A stretch of DNA of 64,000 bases from Sphingomonadaceae bacterium PASS1 (lineage in GTDB: Bacteria; Pseudomonadota; Alphaproteobacteria; Sphingomonadales; Sphingomonadaceae): the NCBI GenBank assembly GCA_002255985.1, contig NKIR01000004.1:1-64000 (forward strand), read 5' to 3'. The notes beneath the pieces were generated by a model. The model saw nothing but the letters and a program-made list of their open reading frames with translations, did no database searches and was not told the origin of the DNA. This document shows positions 35,354 to 43,541 of the stretch, in pieces (the stretch's first letter is position 1; each line of letters opens with the position of its first letter). Both the position numbers and the translations under genes were made by a program.

Positions 35354-35377
35354 GGAACATTATCCCGCGTCGCGGTT
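35354..35377 (+). promoter_or_regulatory. EcfG-type promoter of nepR-ecfG
   Basis: GGAAC (35354-35358), 16 bases, then GTT (35375-35377). It precedes nepR by about 130 bases and lies eight bases from the divergent phyR promoter, so the whole locus would be under positive autoregulation. Confidence 0.75.
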
Positions 35378-35506
35378 TAATAGCATATGAAAATGCATCA
35401 GTTTCAGCCCAGTCCATGGTATTAAACCATGGGAATTCCTTCAGGCCAAGGTCACCCGGAAGCGGTCAGAGTTCCCGATGCAGCAAGCACCTGGGAGGGC
35501 CAATTA

Positions 35507-35695
35507 GTGGGCAGTAATAAGGGCAAGCAACCGCTTGACGCGATTAGTGAAAATATGGATTTTGAATTCGACCCTTTGACTGCTGCACTGCGTCAAATGC
35601 ACGATAGCGTTGCCAATGAACCTATCCCTGACGACTTTTTGGACTTGCTGGATATGATCGACGCAAAGATGTCGGCGTCGAAGAAGTTCCAGTGA
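35507..35695 (+). CDS. nepR: anti-sigma factor NepR
   Basis: 62 residues that sequester EcfG in unstressed cells. The conserved core LTAALRQMHDSVANEPIPDDF with FLDLLDMIDAKM is diagnostic. I choose GTG 35507 because GGGAGGG stands seven bases upstream and the resulting length is normal; an ATG at 35429 has no ribosome binding site. The stop overlaps the ecfG start (GTGA). Confidence 0.9.
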   Translation: MGSNKGKQPLDAISENMDFEFDPLTAALRQMHDSVANEPIPDDFLDLLDMIDAKMSASKKFQ

Positions 35696-36312
35696 GAAGC
35701 ACCGCGACGGAACCGATCCCTAAGTCCGAAAAGTCGGACGCATCCGCTGATTTTCGTGCACAAATGATCGCGATCATTCCGTCGTTGCGTGCGTTTGCGC
35801 GGGGCCTTTGCGGTAATCGGGAGCTTGCCGACGATCTTGCCCAAGAGGCAATGATGCGGGCATGGGCGGCGCATGAAAGCTTCACACCGGGTACCAACTT
35901 TCGCGCCTGGATGTTCATGATATTGCGCAACCAGTTTTACACGACGATGCGCAAAAACGCGCGCATGACGAGTTGGGATCCGGAGGCAGCAGAGCGACTG
36001 TTGGTCGAGGCGCCGCCGCAACAGCACCATATCCATATGCAAGATGTTGAAAAGGCGTTGCAAAAATTGCCCGCTGAACAGCGCGAAATCCTGATGATCG
36101 TTGGCGCAGGTGGTGCGAGCTACGAAGAGGCGGCCGATATCACGGGCTGCGCTATTGGAACGGTAAAAAGCCGGCTTGCGCGTGGCCGCGTTGCCTTGAC
36201 CGCGCTCATCAATGGGCCTGATGAGCCACGGCGCGTGAAAGCACCTCCACGCAAACGCGCGAAGGAAGCGGTAAAAGATATCCCACATCCCAAGCCAAGC
36301 ATATCACCATAA
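35692..36312 (+). CDS. ecfG: ECF sigma factor EcfG (general stress)
   Basis: 206 residues. Sigma2 region (LRAFARGLCGNRELADDLAQE, then FRAWMFMILRNQFY) and sigma4 region (LPAEQREILMIVGAGGASYEE with ITGCAIGTVKSRLARGR) are clear, with a basic, proline-rich tail. It directs RNA polymerase to GGAAC-N16/17-CGTT promoters. GTG start at 35692 overlaps the nepR stop, so both are made in step. Closely neighbouring targets are seen at 34.5 and 37.2 kb. Confidence 0.93.
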   Translation: MRSTATEPIPKSEKSDASADFRAQMIAIIPSLRAFARGLCGNRELADDLAQEAMMRAWAAHESFTPGTNFRAWMFMILRNQFYTTMRKNARMTSWDPEAAERLLVEAPPQQHHIHMQDVEKALQKLPAEQREILMIVGAGGASYEEAADITGCAIGTVKSRLARGRVALTALINGPDEPRRVKAPPRKRAKEAVKDIPHPKPSISP

Positions 36313-36552
36313 ATCGCGTTGACTGAGAGCTTCATTGGCAATCAACGGACCTTTGACATGCGGCAGGGTTTGATCCCGATCGTGATCATATCCTTGCGGC
36401 AAGTGGTTATCGCAAGTTTTGTTCAGGGTTTTTCTGCGCTCCACAACCCTTCGCTTATCGGCGCAAATGTCGGGCCCAAACGGCAGCGACGCGATCACAA
36501 CACCGCGGGGCTAAATCCCAATTGCCTGCATTATGTGTATGCGGCGGCAACA

Positions 36553-36584
36553 AAATGGCCCGCCAGTTTCCTAGCGAGCCCATT
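36553..36584 (-). terminator. terminator of the GlsB-lipoprotein operon
   Basis: On the minus strand a long stem with a GAAA tetraloop: CTCGCTAG pairs with CTGGCGGG (with G-T pairs), extended by AAATGG/CCATTT, followed by TG. It lies 22 bases after the lipoprotein stop. The remaining bases 36313-36552 beyond ecfG hold no gene that I can support. Confidence 0.55.
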
Positions 36585-36605
36585 TGTACAACTAAACAGA
36601 CGGCT

Positions 36606-36893
36606 TTATTTGTCTTGCTTGTCGGCAGCATTTTCCATGGCGTCAGCCTTTGCGTCGCCCTTTTCACGGACTGCTTGTGCATCAGCTTCCATTTTGTTTT
36701 CAGTGGTAGAATCCATGCCGTCGACTTTAGTGTCAGTCGCATCGGCTTTTTCTTCCATAGCGTCTGCTTGGACTTCAGCGTTCTCACGAACTGCATCGGC
36801 CTGATCTTCTTGTGCATTTTCCTTTGCTCCGTCACATGCGCCAAGCGTGGCGAGCGACAAAGACGCGGCGAGAATCAGAATGGACTTTTTCAT
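36606..36893 (-). CDS. small alanine/glutamate-rich lipoprotein
   Basis: 95 residues with a lipoprotein signal (lipobox LGACDG, Cys20) and a highly charged helical body made of imperfect 11-residue-like repeats (QADAVRENAEVQADAMEEKA). Such repeats form long amphipathic helices as in LEA-like or Lpp-like stress proteins. It lies 22 bases after the GlsB gene and would share its EcfG promoter. Function unknown. Confidence 0.7.
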   Translation of the reverse strand: MKKSILILAASLSLATLGACDGAKENAQEDQADAVRENAEVQADAMEEKADATDTKVDGMDSTTENKMEADAQAVREKGDAKADAMENAADKQDK

Positions 36894-36915
36894 AGATATT
36901 TCTCTCTGTTGGAAA

Positions 36916-37185
36916 TTAGCGGACGCTGCCGCGACGCACGAGGTTAACGATCGCCAGTAGAACTACCGCGCCAAGGAACGATGCGATCAACGACCGGATA
37001 TCGAGGGCCCCGCTGGTGACGGGCGCGCCGCCTATAAGTGGCGTGATGATGAATCCTGCAAGAAAGGCACCTGCAATGCCGACGATGATGTTCAGGAAAA
37101 TGCCTTGTTGACCGTCAGTGCGCATTACGATGCTGGCAAGCCAACCCAAGATACCGCCGACAACCAGAAGAATAATGATGTTCAT
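36916..37185 (-). CDS. GlsB/YeaQ/YmgE-family stress membrane protein
   Basis: 89 residues with three hydrophobic segments and GGILGWLASIVM and NIIVGIAGAFLAGF typical of transglycosylase-associated (GlsB/YeaQ) proteins. ATG 37185 follows AAAGGGAG. An EcfG-type promoter lies about 30 bases upstream, so it is a predicted general stress target. The family's molecular role is not established. Confidence 0.85.
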   Translation of the reverse strand: MNIIILLVVGGILGWLASIVMRTDGQQGIFLNIIVGIAGAFLAGFIITPLIGGAPVTSGALDIRSLIASFLGAVVLLAIVNLVRRGSVR

Positions 37186-37213
37186 GTTCGTTCTCCCTTT
37201 CAGAGTGTGGGGA

Positions 37214-37239
37214 AAACAGTGCTCGCGCCAATTGGTTCC
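37214..37239 (-). promoter_or_regulatory. EcfG-type promoter of the GlsB-like gene
   Basis: Minus-strand GGAAC (37239-37235), 17 bases, then GTTT (37217-37214), 29 bases before the GlsB-like ATG. Confidence 0.7.
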
Positions 37240-37287
37240 AACTGTGCGTCCAAATCGTTCAATTGCCCTTATTGGAAGGCGTAGAGA

Positions 37288-37312
37288 GGAACGATGCCTC
37301 AGCCGACTTGTT
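37288..37312 (+). promoter_or_regulatory. EcfG-type promoter of the 37356 gene
   Basis: GGAAC (37288-37292), 17 bases, then GTT (37310-37312), 43 bases before ATG 37356. It is back to back with the GlsB-like promoter 48 bases to the left. Confidence 0.7.
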
Positions 37313-37355
37313 AACATGCATTGAGCGAACCCAAGTCACCAGGAAACCGAACATC

Positions 37356-37820
37356 ATGGCCAATTCAGATACGCAGAAGAAATCGATAAACAATAGTTCC
37401 AATGGATCCGCACAAGGCACGGCAACCCATAAAAGCAAGCCAAACCAAGCGTCGCGTCCTAAGGCTACAAACAAATCCGCCAAAAGCCGAGGGGGTCGTG
37501 CAAAAGGTCAATCCACATCGGGGCTACCATCTTGGTTTGGTACGGTTGCCTCTGTGGTGGGCGCCGTCGTAGCCGTCGGCACGGCGCTATACGCTACCCG
37601 TAATCAGTGGTTACCGAAGGCTGAAGAGTGGAAGAACGAATTTTCCGCAGCGTTTGCAAATGACGAAACCGACCAAGAAAATTTCGATCAAACGCGCCCC
37701 GCTGGGGCTGAATTCATGCGTGACAATCCCGGTGACGATTGGGGCAAAGTTGACGATATGTCAGATGCATCGTTTCCCGCCAGCGATCCACCATCGTTCA
37801 ATCCGGGAACCGCAGGCTGA
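37356..37820 (+). CDS. stress-associated protein with SFPASDPP tail
   Basis: 154 residues. A Lys/Ser/Asn-rich disordered N-terminus, one membrane segment (WFGTVASVVGAVVAVGTALY, about 63-82), an acidic middle and a C-terminal SDASFPASDPPSFNPGTAG. That tail recurs in small sphingomonad proteins that, as I recall, are often stress-linked; its role is unknown. ATG 37356 with AGGAAA upstream; EcfG-type promoter in front. Confidence 0.7.
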   Translation: MANSDTQKKSINNSSNGSAQGTATHKSKPNQASRPKATNKSAKSRGGRAKGQSTSGLPSWFGTVASVVGAVVAVGTALYATRNQWLPKAEEWKNEFSAAFANDETDQENFDQTRPAGAEFMRDNPGDDWGKVDDMSDASFPASDPPSFNPGTAG

Positions 37821-37885
37821 AACGAGCTAAAGGTCCAAGCAGGGCTGTTCGGTTCATCCGCGCAGCCCTGTTGGTTTTTGCCGTC

Positions 37886-38047
37886 CTAATTTGGGTCCGT
37901 AACCGGAGTTTCCATCGGGCTTTCGTCCGGAATGCTCCCCGGGTAATCGGTGTCGCCCTGCCCCGGTGATATCTCGTCAGGCGAAGTACCAGGAACCTCA
38001 TTTGGTGGGCCATATGGCTTAGGATCGGGATCGTCTGGATTTTTCAT
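37886..38047 (-). CDS. 53-residue acidic/proline-rich small protein
   Basis: Reads MKNPDDPDPKPYGPPNEVPG and on through TSPDEISPGQGDTDYPGS to a TAG stop, 53 residues, with no transmembrane segment and a disordered D/P-rich composition. The GPPNEVPGTxPDE wording recurs, as I recall, in small sphingomonad proteins. It is convergent with the SFPASDPP protein gene. The intergenic bases 38048-38263 show no other gene. Confidence 0.55.
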   Translation of the reverse strand: MKNPDDPDPKPYGPPNEVPGTSPDEISPGQGDTDYPGSIPDESPMETPVTDPN

Positions 38048-38263
38048 ATTGGTTATTTAGCCTTCAAATAAACGATCATCATCACGACGACCGCAACGGT
38101 CAGCGAGGCTGCCAGATTGCATCGCTGAAATATAACCGCTGACGCCCTGCTTTGTTCAACGAGAAGCAATTACAGTCGTGTCCCCGCAAAGACCCAACAT
38201 CAACACCCTTGCCCGAAGGCACAAAGCGCGGCACATCATGGCGATAGTTTTCAGGAGTATGTC

Positions 38264-39580
38264 ATGAAATTCCAAGCCATGTCTTTGTTGAGCAGCGTTG
38301 CTCTCGTGGCGGTTTCAACGCCGGCCTTTGCCCAGCTTTCAAAGCCCGAAGCTAAGATGGCCGCAACCGTTGAAGCGGAATATGAACGTTCGGTTGCCTT
38401 GCTTGAACGGATGGTAAACCAAAATTCGGGAACCATGAACTTCGCGGGCGTGAAGACCGTTGGCGATATGATGCGGGCTGAACTGGAGCCGCTTGGGTTC
38501 AAGGTGGCATGGCTGGATATGGCAAAGGCTGGACGCGCAGGGCATTTGGTCGCCACGAAGACAGGTAAGAAGGGCACCAAGAAGCTTTTACTGATTGCAC
38601 ATCTCGACACCGTTTTTGAGGCCGATAGCCCCTTCCAGAAATTCGTCCGCAACGGCGATGAAGCCGTTGGCCCGGGCGCTGGTGACGACAAGGGCGGCAT
38701 GGTCGTTATCGTGTCGGCTTTGCGCGCCATGCAGGCAGCAGGCACGCTGAAGGACGCGCATATCGAAATTCATATGACGGGCGATGAGGAGGACGCGGGC
38801 GACCCAATCGAAATTACCCGCGCGCCGTTAATTACGGCGGGCAAGACAGCGGATGTCGCACTCGATTTCGAAGGACTGTCAATTGAGGGTGGCAAGGACA
38901 TGGGCGTTATCGCGCGCCGGTCATCGAACAGTTGGAAGTTAGAGGTTTCCGGCGTCACCGGGCATAGCTCGCTCATCTTTGATTCGACGTATGGCGACGG
39001 CGCAGCGTTTGAACTCGCGCGCATTATCCATCAATTCCGCACACAACTGCCTGAACCAAATCTGACATTCAACGTCGGGTTAATTGCGGCGGGGCAAGAG
39101 GCGGGCTTCGACAATGATGGCGTCCGCGCAAGTGCCAAAGGTAAGACCAACATCATTCCCGGCATAGCCATAGCGCTCGGTGACTTCCGGACCTTATCCG
39201 AAGACCAAAGTGCGCGGGTCCGGCAGAAGATGCAGGCCATAGTTTCAGCATCTGCACCGAAGACCAGCGCCAAGATTAGCTTTGATCCCGGTGGCTATCC
39301 CGCGATGGCGCCGACCGAGGGCAACAAGGCGTTGTTGGCGCAACTGAACCTTGTGAACCAGGATTTGGAGCTAGGCACCCAACCGCCGCTTGATCCGTTG
39401 AAGCGCGGCGCTGGGGATATTAGCTTCGTCGCCAATGATGTCGATGGCCTCGTTGGCCTTGGTGTCTACAGCAAAGGTGATCACGCCCCCGGGGAGACAG
39501 TCGACCTTGCCAGCATCAAACGGCAGGCAAAGCGTTCAGCAATCCTTATGACACGGCTATCGCGCGAAAAGGCGATGTGA
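38264..39580 (+). CDS. exported M20-family metallopeptidase (carboxypeptidase-like)
   Basis: 438 residues with a signal peptide ending AFAQ. Di-zinc motifs: LIAHLDTVFEADSPF (His and catalytic Asp), GPGAGDDKGGM, and TGDEEDAGDP with the general-base Glu. The lid domain lies around 200-320. Closest to M20/M25/M40 glutamate-carboxypeptidase-type enzymes that release C-terminal amino acids in the periplasm; substrate not readable. Confidence 0.87.
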   Translation: MKFQAMSLLSSVALVAVSTPAFAQLSKPEAKMAATVEAEYERSVALLERMVNQNSGTMNFAGVKTVGDMMRAELEPLGFKVAWLDMAKAGRAGHLVATKTGKKGTKKLLLIAHLDTVFEADSPFQKFVRNGDEAVGPGAGDDKGGMVVIVSALRAMQAAGTLKDAHIEIHMTGDEEDAGDPIEITRAPLITAGKTADVALDFEGLSIEGGKDMGVIARRSSNSWKLEVSGVTGHSSLIFDSTYGDGAAFELARIIHQFRTQLPEPNLTFNVGLIAAGQEAGFDNDGVRASAKGKTNIIPGIAIALGDFRTLSEDQSARVRQKMQAIVSASAPKTSAKISFDPGGYPAMAPTEGNKALLAQLNLVNQDLELGTQPPLDPLKRGAGDISFVANDVDGLVGLGVYSKGDHAPGETVDLASIKRQAKRSAILMTRLSREKAM

Positions 39581-39615
39581 TTGGGAACGGCAGGTTGAAT
39601 AGCTGAACCGTTGCC

Positions 39616-39678
39616 ATCCTGAACTTGTTTCAGGACAATGTTCAGCACTGAATTGTTATCCTGAAACAAGTTCAGGAT
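39616..39678. repeat. REP-like palindromic element, large stem-loop
   Basis: ATCCTGAACTTGTTTCAGGA (39616-39635) is matched perfectly by its reverse complement at 39659-39678, with 23 bases between. Each arm is itself nearly palindromic (TCCTGAA/TTCAGGA). The element lies 36 bases after the M20 gene and may also end transcription or protect mRNA. A degraded relative is at 46604-46643. Confidence 0.7.
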
Positions 39679-39734
39679 GACGAGTGGCTTGATAATCAGG
39701 TTACACGCGCACCATCCGGTGCCTCGACAAAACA

Positions 39735-39768
39735 CAAAAAAGACGGCGCATTTCTGCACCGCCTTTTT
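39735..39768 (-). terminator. terminator of the tonB-exbBD operon
   Basis: Minus strand GGCGGTGC, loop AGAAAT, GCGCCGTC (one G-T pair), followed by TTTTTT. It is 30 bases after the last exbD stop and matches the end of the operon. Confidence 0.75.
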
Positions 39769-39797
39769 AAATGTCGCATTAACGGAAGGCTCGGTAA

Positions 39798-40253
39798 CTA
39801 CCGACCCTCACGCGCAGCCTTGCCGAAGACGCGGTATTGTTCGTTGCCGACAAAACCGAATTTCGTGATGCCACTGCGCTTCACCGAAACCAGTGCCTTA
39901 TCAACGGTGTCATATGGCGCCGTTGGGGCTGGTTGGAACTGAAGCTCGGGCTCCGGATTCATTGACGTCGTCCGGACCAGATACTGCTCCATCTGCTGAA
40001 TCGAAACCGGCGTGCCGTTCCACTGGATCGTGCTGTTCGGAAGAATGATGATCTTGTTAATGACAGGATCGATCGGAATTTCCGGGGGTGGCTGATTTGG
40101 GTCATTGACAGGAAGGTCAATGTTTACGGCGTGCGAAACCGGGGGGATGGTGATCATCAGCATGATGAGGAGAACGAGCATGACGTCGATTAACGGCGTC
40201 GTGTTCATTTCCATCATCGGCTGGCCATCATCGTTACCGCCACTCATTGCCAT
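39798..40253 (-). CDS. exbD: ExbD-type biopolymer transport protein, second copy
   Basis: 151 residues with one N-terminal membrane segment (PLIDVMLVLLIMLMITIPPV) carrying the essential Asp in DVML, and a periplasmic domain. With ExbB it uses the proton gradient to energise TonB. It lies 21 bases after the first exbD. Two exbD genes in one operon are common in sphingomonads and Caulobacter. Confidence 0.88.
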   Translation of the reverse strand: MAMSGGNDDGQPMMEMNTTPLIDVMLVLLIMLMITIPPVSHAVNIDLPVNDPNQPPPEIPIDPVINKIIILPNSTIQWNGTPVSIQQMEQYLVRTTSMNPEPELQFQPAPTAPYDTVDKALVSVKRSGITKFGFVGNEQYRVFGKAAREGR

Positions 40254-40274
40254 GATGATTGCTCCTTAAATTAC

Positions 40275-40817
40275 TTACTGCACGTTCGCGTTTTCGAACG
40301 GCGATGAAATGAAGCCAACACGGGCAAAACCGGCCATCTGCATGGTGTAAATTGCACCACCGATGCATCGATAAGGTGTGTTGATATCACCACGGATGTG
40401 CGCCTCTGGCAGCATGTCAGGCTCGATCAGGCCAGCCGCAGCGGCTTCTGGGCCACCCAGCTTTTCAAATTCTGCCTTCAAATGCTTCGCCGCACGATCC
40501 ACCAACTCGGTTGAATCGACGGGCGTTACGTTCCAGTAAATACGGCACTCGCCACTCGGGTTTGCACCTTCATAAGCGGGGTCACCGGGGTCACGACCGC
40601 CAGCATCCGTTGTTGTCACCGACAGAAGAACGTTCTCACGCTTTGCCTTCGTTGGTTCGAACTTGATGACCGGAATGTCCATCTTCACTGTCTGGATAGC
40701 GACAGGAATTGCGATGAGGAATACGATGAGGAGCACCAGCATGACGTCGACGAGCGGCGTCGTGTTGATGTCAGACATTGGCGCATCATTGCCGCCGCCT
40801 CCTGAACTGATTGCCAT
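40275..40817 (-). CDS. exbD: ExbD-type biopolymer transport protein, first copy
   Basis: 180 residues with the same TTPLVDVMLVLLIVFLIAIP membrane segment and Asp, but a longer periplasmic domain than its neighbour, with inserted segments (TDAGGRDPGDPAYEGANPSG) and two cysteines. The two ExbD proteins may have different partners. Separated from exbB by 92 bases holding a hairpin. Confidence 0.88.
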   Translation of the reverse strand: MAISSGGGGNDAPMSDINTTPLVDVMLVLLIVFLIAIPVAIQTVKMDIPVIKFEPTKAKRENVLLSVTTTDAGGRDPGDPAYEGANPSGECRIYWNVTPVDSTELVDRAAKHLKAEFEKLGGPEAAAAGLIEPDMLPEAHIRGDINTPYRCIGGAIYTMQMAGFARVGFISSPFENANVQ

Positions 40818-40856
40818 TGGCCAATCCTCTCTAAATAAATTGGGTCAAAAATCGAG

Positions 40857-40874
40857 CGCCAGCGAATGCTGGCG
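40857..40874 (-). promoter_or_regulatory. stem-loop between exbB and exbD
   Basis: Perfect seven-base arms CGCCAGC and GCTGGCG around a GAAT loop, in the 92-base gap between exbB and the first exbD. There is no T run, so it is more likely an mRNA processing or stability element that lets ExbB be made in excess over ExbD. Confidence 0.4.
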
Positions 40875-40909
40875 GATGGGCCGCGCCGAAACGCAGCCCG
40901 AACCCAATA

Positions 40910-41668
40910 TTACTTCTTAACTGCAGCTGGTGCTGGCTTACCAGCTGGTGCAGCGGCAGTGATAACTGGCTTAACGCGGCCACCCGAAGAGATGTAACCA
41001 AGCACATCGTTCGAGAAGGTTGCCAGGTTACGTGCGATTGTCTTGTTACGTGCCTGAAGCCAGTTGTACGCAAGAACGGCAGGAACAGCGACGAACAGAC
41101 CAATTGCGGTCATGATCAGTGCTTCACCAACTGGACCAGCGATCTTGCCGATGTCAGCCTGACCAGCGATACCGATTTTGATCAGCGCCGAGTAGATGCC
41201 GATAACCGTACCGAGCAGACCAACGAAAGGAGCCGTTGCACCAACCGTTGCGAGGAACGGAAGGCCGCTCGTCAGCTTGTTGTTAATGGCATCTTCCGAA
41301 CGGGCCATCGCGCCATGCAGCCAGTCATGCGCTTCGACTGGGTCAGTCAAAAGGCTATGCTGCTTTTTTGCTTCGATGCCATCGTCAACGACTTGACGAT
41401 AAGCGCTGTTCTTGTCGAGCTTTTCAGCGCCTTCTTCAAGCGTTGCAGCGCGCCAGAATTGTGCACGAACGTCCTTGTATTGGTTCATAACCTTCTGCTG
41501 TTCGAACAGCTTCGTGAACATGATGTAGAATGAGAAAACCGACATGATAACCATCACGGAGAAAATCGCGATGGAGATTGGTCCACCTTCTTTAAGCGCA
41601 GGGATAAGACCGAATTGTGCGGCGGCCTCTGGTGCGGCACCGGCCGCGGTCAAAAACAAAATCGACAT
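40910..41668 (-). CDS. exbB: ExbB/TolQ-family proton channel protein
   Basis: 252 residues with three membrane segments: GGPISIAIFSVMVIMSVFSF, then LPFLATVGATAPFVGLLGTVIGIYSAL, then AIGLFVAVPAVLAYNWL. GLLGTVIGI is the family signature. ExbB and ExbD form the proton-driven motor for TonB. The leftward operon order is tonB, exbB, exbD, exbD. Confidence 0.93.
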   Translation of the reverse strand: MSILFLTAAGAAPEAAAQFGLIPALKEGGPISIAIFSVMVIMSVFSFYIMFTKLFEQQKVMNQYKDVRAQFWRAATLEEGAEKLDKNSAYRQVVDDGIEAKKQHSLLTDPVEAHDWLHGAMARSEDAINNKLTSGLPFLATVGATAPFVGLLGTVIGIYSALIKIGIAGQADIGKIAGPVGEALIMTAIGLFVAVPAVLAYNWLQARNKTIARNLATFSNDVLGYISSGGRVKPVITAAAPAGKPAPAAVKK

Positions 41669-41747
41669 TTTAACTACCTCTCAAAAAATACTACTTGCTA
41701 GCAAATAAGGCCCGGGGCCAAGGCTCCCCCTATACCGGGCGGGAAAA

Positions 41748-42401
41748 TTATTTCGGTATCTGCCACCGTACGCGGTTTGAATACGAACCTTGAACCTTCT
41801 CGCCATTACGAACGGCTGGATCAAAGCGCGCGCGACGCTTCACGTTGGTGCAGGTTGCCGCATCAAGGTCAGCATGACCACTTGACTGCGTAACCTGGCA
41901 ATCAATCACACGGCCATCAACGCCGATCGTAACGCGGAAGCCGGTGGTGCCTTCACGTTCCTGCTGCAAAGCACGCGACGGATAGTCATTCGTGTTTGCC
42001 CAGTTACCTGGATTGCCCCGTGGCTTCGCTTCAGCAGTAGGACCTGCTGGCGGTGGTGGCGCGGATGGTGCCGGTGGCGCGGCCGTCGGAACGATTGGAG
42101 CCGCAGGTGGCGGCGTATCAACTGTACGAACCGTTGGTGGCGGAGTCACCGTAACAACCATTGGTGGAGGCGAAACGACCGGAGGTTCGATTTGCTTCTC
42201 TGGCTCTGGTGGTGGCTCTTCTTCTTCGGGTGGTTCTTCTTCTTTCACGTCGACCACGGTCATCTTTTCCTTGATCGCGACGACCGCATCATATGCGAGG
42301 CCAGTCACCAAGGCATAACCGAGGAAAGCGTGAAGAAGGAGTACAATGACGACAGAAACCAAACGGTTTGTGCTCATCCCATCTTGATCAGCATATGCCA
42401 T
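41748..42401 (-). CDS. tonB: TonB energy transducer
   Basis: 217 residues: N-terminal membrane segment (LVSVVIVLLLHAFLGYAL, with the conserved His), a Glu/Pro-rich periplasm-spanning linker (EEEPPEEEEPPPEPEKQIEP), and a C-terminal TonB fold (YPSRALQQEREGTTGFRVTI, later ARFDPAVRNGEKVQG). It couples the ExbBD motor to outer-membrane receptors for iron complexes and other nutrients. First gene of the operon; GGAGAG lies before the ATG. The gap to 41668 holds a GCCCGG/CCGGGC hairpin. Confidence 0.93.
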   Translation of the reverse strand: MAYADQDGMSTNRLVSVVIVLLLHAFLGYALVTGLAYDAVVAIKEKMTVVDVKEEEPPEEEEPPPEPEKQIEPPVVSPPPMVVTVTPPPTVRTVDTPPPAAPIVPTAAPPAPSAPPPPAGPTAEAKPRGNPGNWANTNDYPSRALQQEREGTTGFRVTIGVDGRVIDCQVTQSSGHADLDAATCTNVKRRARFDPAVRNGEKVQGSYSNRVRWQIPK

Positions 42402-42656
42402 GCGGAAACAACTCTCCTACCTTCAAAACAAAATAATACATAAAGGACGCACGTTTTACCATGCCTCCAACGTACCCTCGCGATATCGAAAACTATCTTT
42501 TTTTTTGCTCGATTCTTCGACGCATTAGCCAACCCTAACAGGCCAAGCAATCCGGATTCTGCGATTCAGACGCAATTCATGGACAGGTTCACATTATGCT
42601 ACAATATGATACACGTAAAACCGGCGATTAACGTCGGTTTCAGGAAGGGTTGTTTA

Positions 42657-43511
42657 ATGCGATTTGCGCTAGCAAAAGTAAGTTTATGCTTGGTTTTGAT
42701 GGGTTTGGGTAATGCCGTAACTGCCCAGACCGTGGCCACCCTGCCCCCTACATTTTCCATTGAAGCAGAAACGGCGGGTTATTCGGATGTTGCCGATTTG
42801 GTCGTCATATCGCCTCTGATCATCGATGTAACCGTCCGCAAAGCTGCTAAAGTTACCCCTGAACAAGCCATGGGCGTGCCTATATCCATGCAGCGTATGC
42901 TGATCGAAGGTGACGTCATGGCGTTGATTCGCGGGGAAGGTGGCATTGCCGAACGCGTCCGCTTTGTGCTGGATGTGCCCAAGGATGCTAAGGGCAAAGT
43001 GCCGAAATTGAAAAAGCAGCGGTTGTTTCTATTTGGTAGCACCGTTGCGGGCCGAACGGGCGACATCCGTTTGTCTCGACCCAACGCGCTCGCAAGTTTC
43101 AGCCCGACAAATGATGCTTTGGTCCGCCGCATCACGCAAGAGGCTGTCCTGATCGACGCGCCACAACGCATCATAGGTGTCGCCAGTGCTTTCCATAGCG
43201 CCGGAACGGTGCTCGGTGAGGGCGAAACACAGATTTTCCTGAAGACCGAAAAGGACCAGCCAGTGTCACTTACGGTTCTTAGCCGGCCGAACCAGCAAAA
43301 GCAGTGGGCGGTATCGACAGCCGAAGTCATCGATTCATCTGCGACAGCGCCGGAACGCTTCACGCTGCTGTGGTATCGCTTAGCCTGTGGCCTACCGCGC
43401 AGTCTCCCGACCGACCGAATCGAAGCAGCACGCGATCAAGACGCGGCACGCGCGCAAGCTGACTATAAATTTGTCATCGATGCGCTTGGTCCATGTGGCC
43501 GTAAACGTTAG
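42657..43511 (+). CDS. exported hypothetical protein
   Basis: 284 residues with a signal peptide (MRFALAKVSLCLVLMGLGNA, cleavage near VTAQ). The mature part is beta-rich (GDVMALIRGEGGIAERVRFV, RLFLFGSTVAGRTGDIRLS) with two late cysteines. I do not recognise a family. ATG 42657 has AGGAAGGG at good spacing; the frame is open to 42579. The bases 42402-42656 between divergent tonB and this gene hold promoters that I cannot place precisely. Confidence 0.7.
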   Translation: MRFALAKVSLCLVLMGLGNAVTAQTVATLPPTFSIEAETAGYSDVADLVVISPLIIDVTVRKAAKVTPEQAMGVPISMQRMLIEGDVMALIRGEGGIAERVRFVLDVPKDAKGKVPKLKKQRLFLFGSTVAGRTGDIRLSRPNALASFSPTNDALVRRITQEAVLIDAPQRIIGVASAFHSAGTVLGEGETQIFLKTEKDQPVSLTVLSRPNQQKQWAVSTAEVIDSSATAPERFTLLWYRLACGLPRSLPTDRIEAARDQDAARAQADYKFVIDALGPCGRKR

Positions 43512-43541
43512 GGGCTGCAAATCAGTGTGACGCACCCGCGT

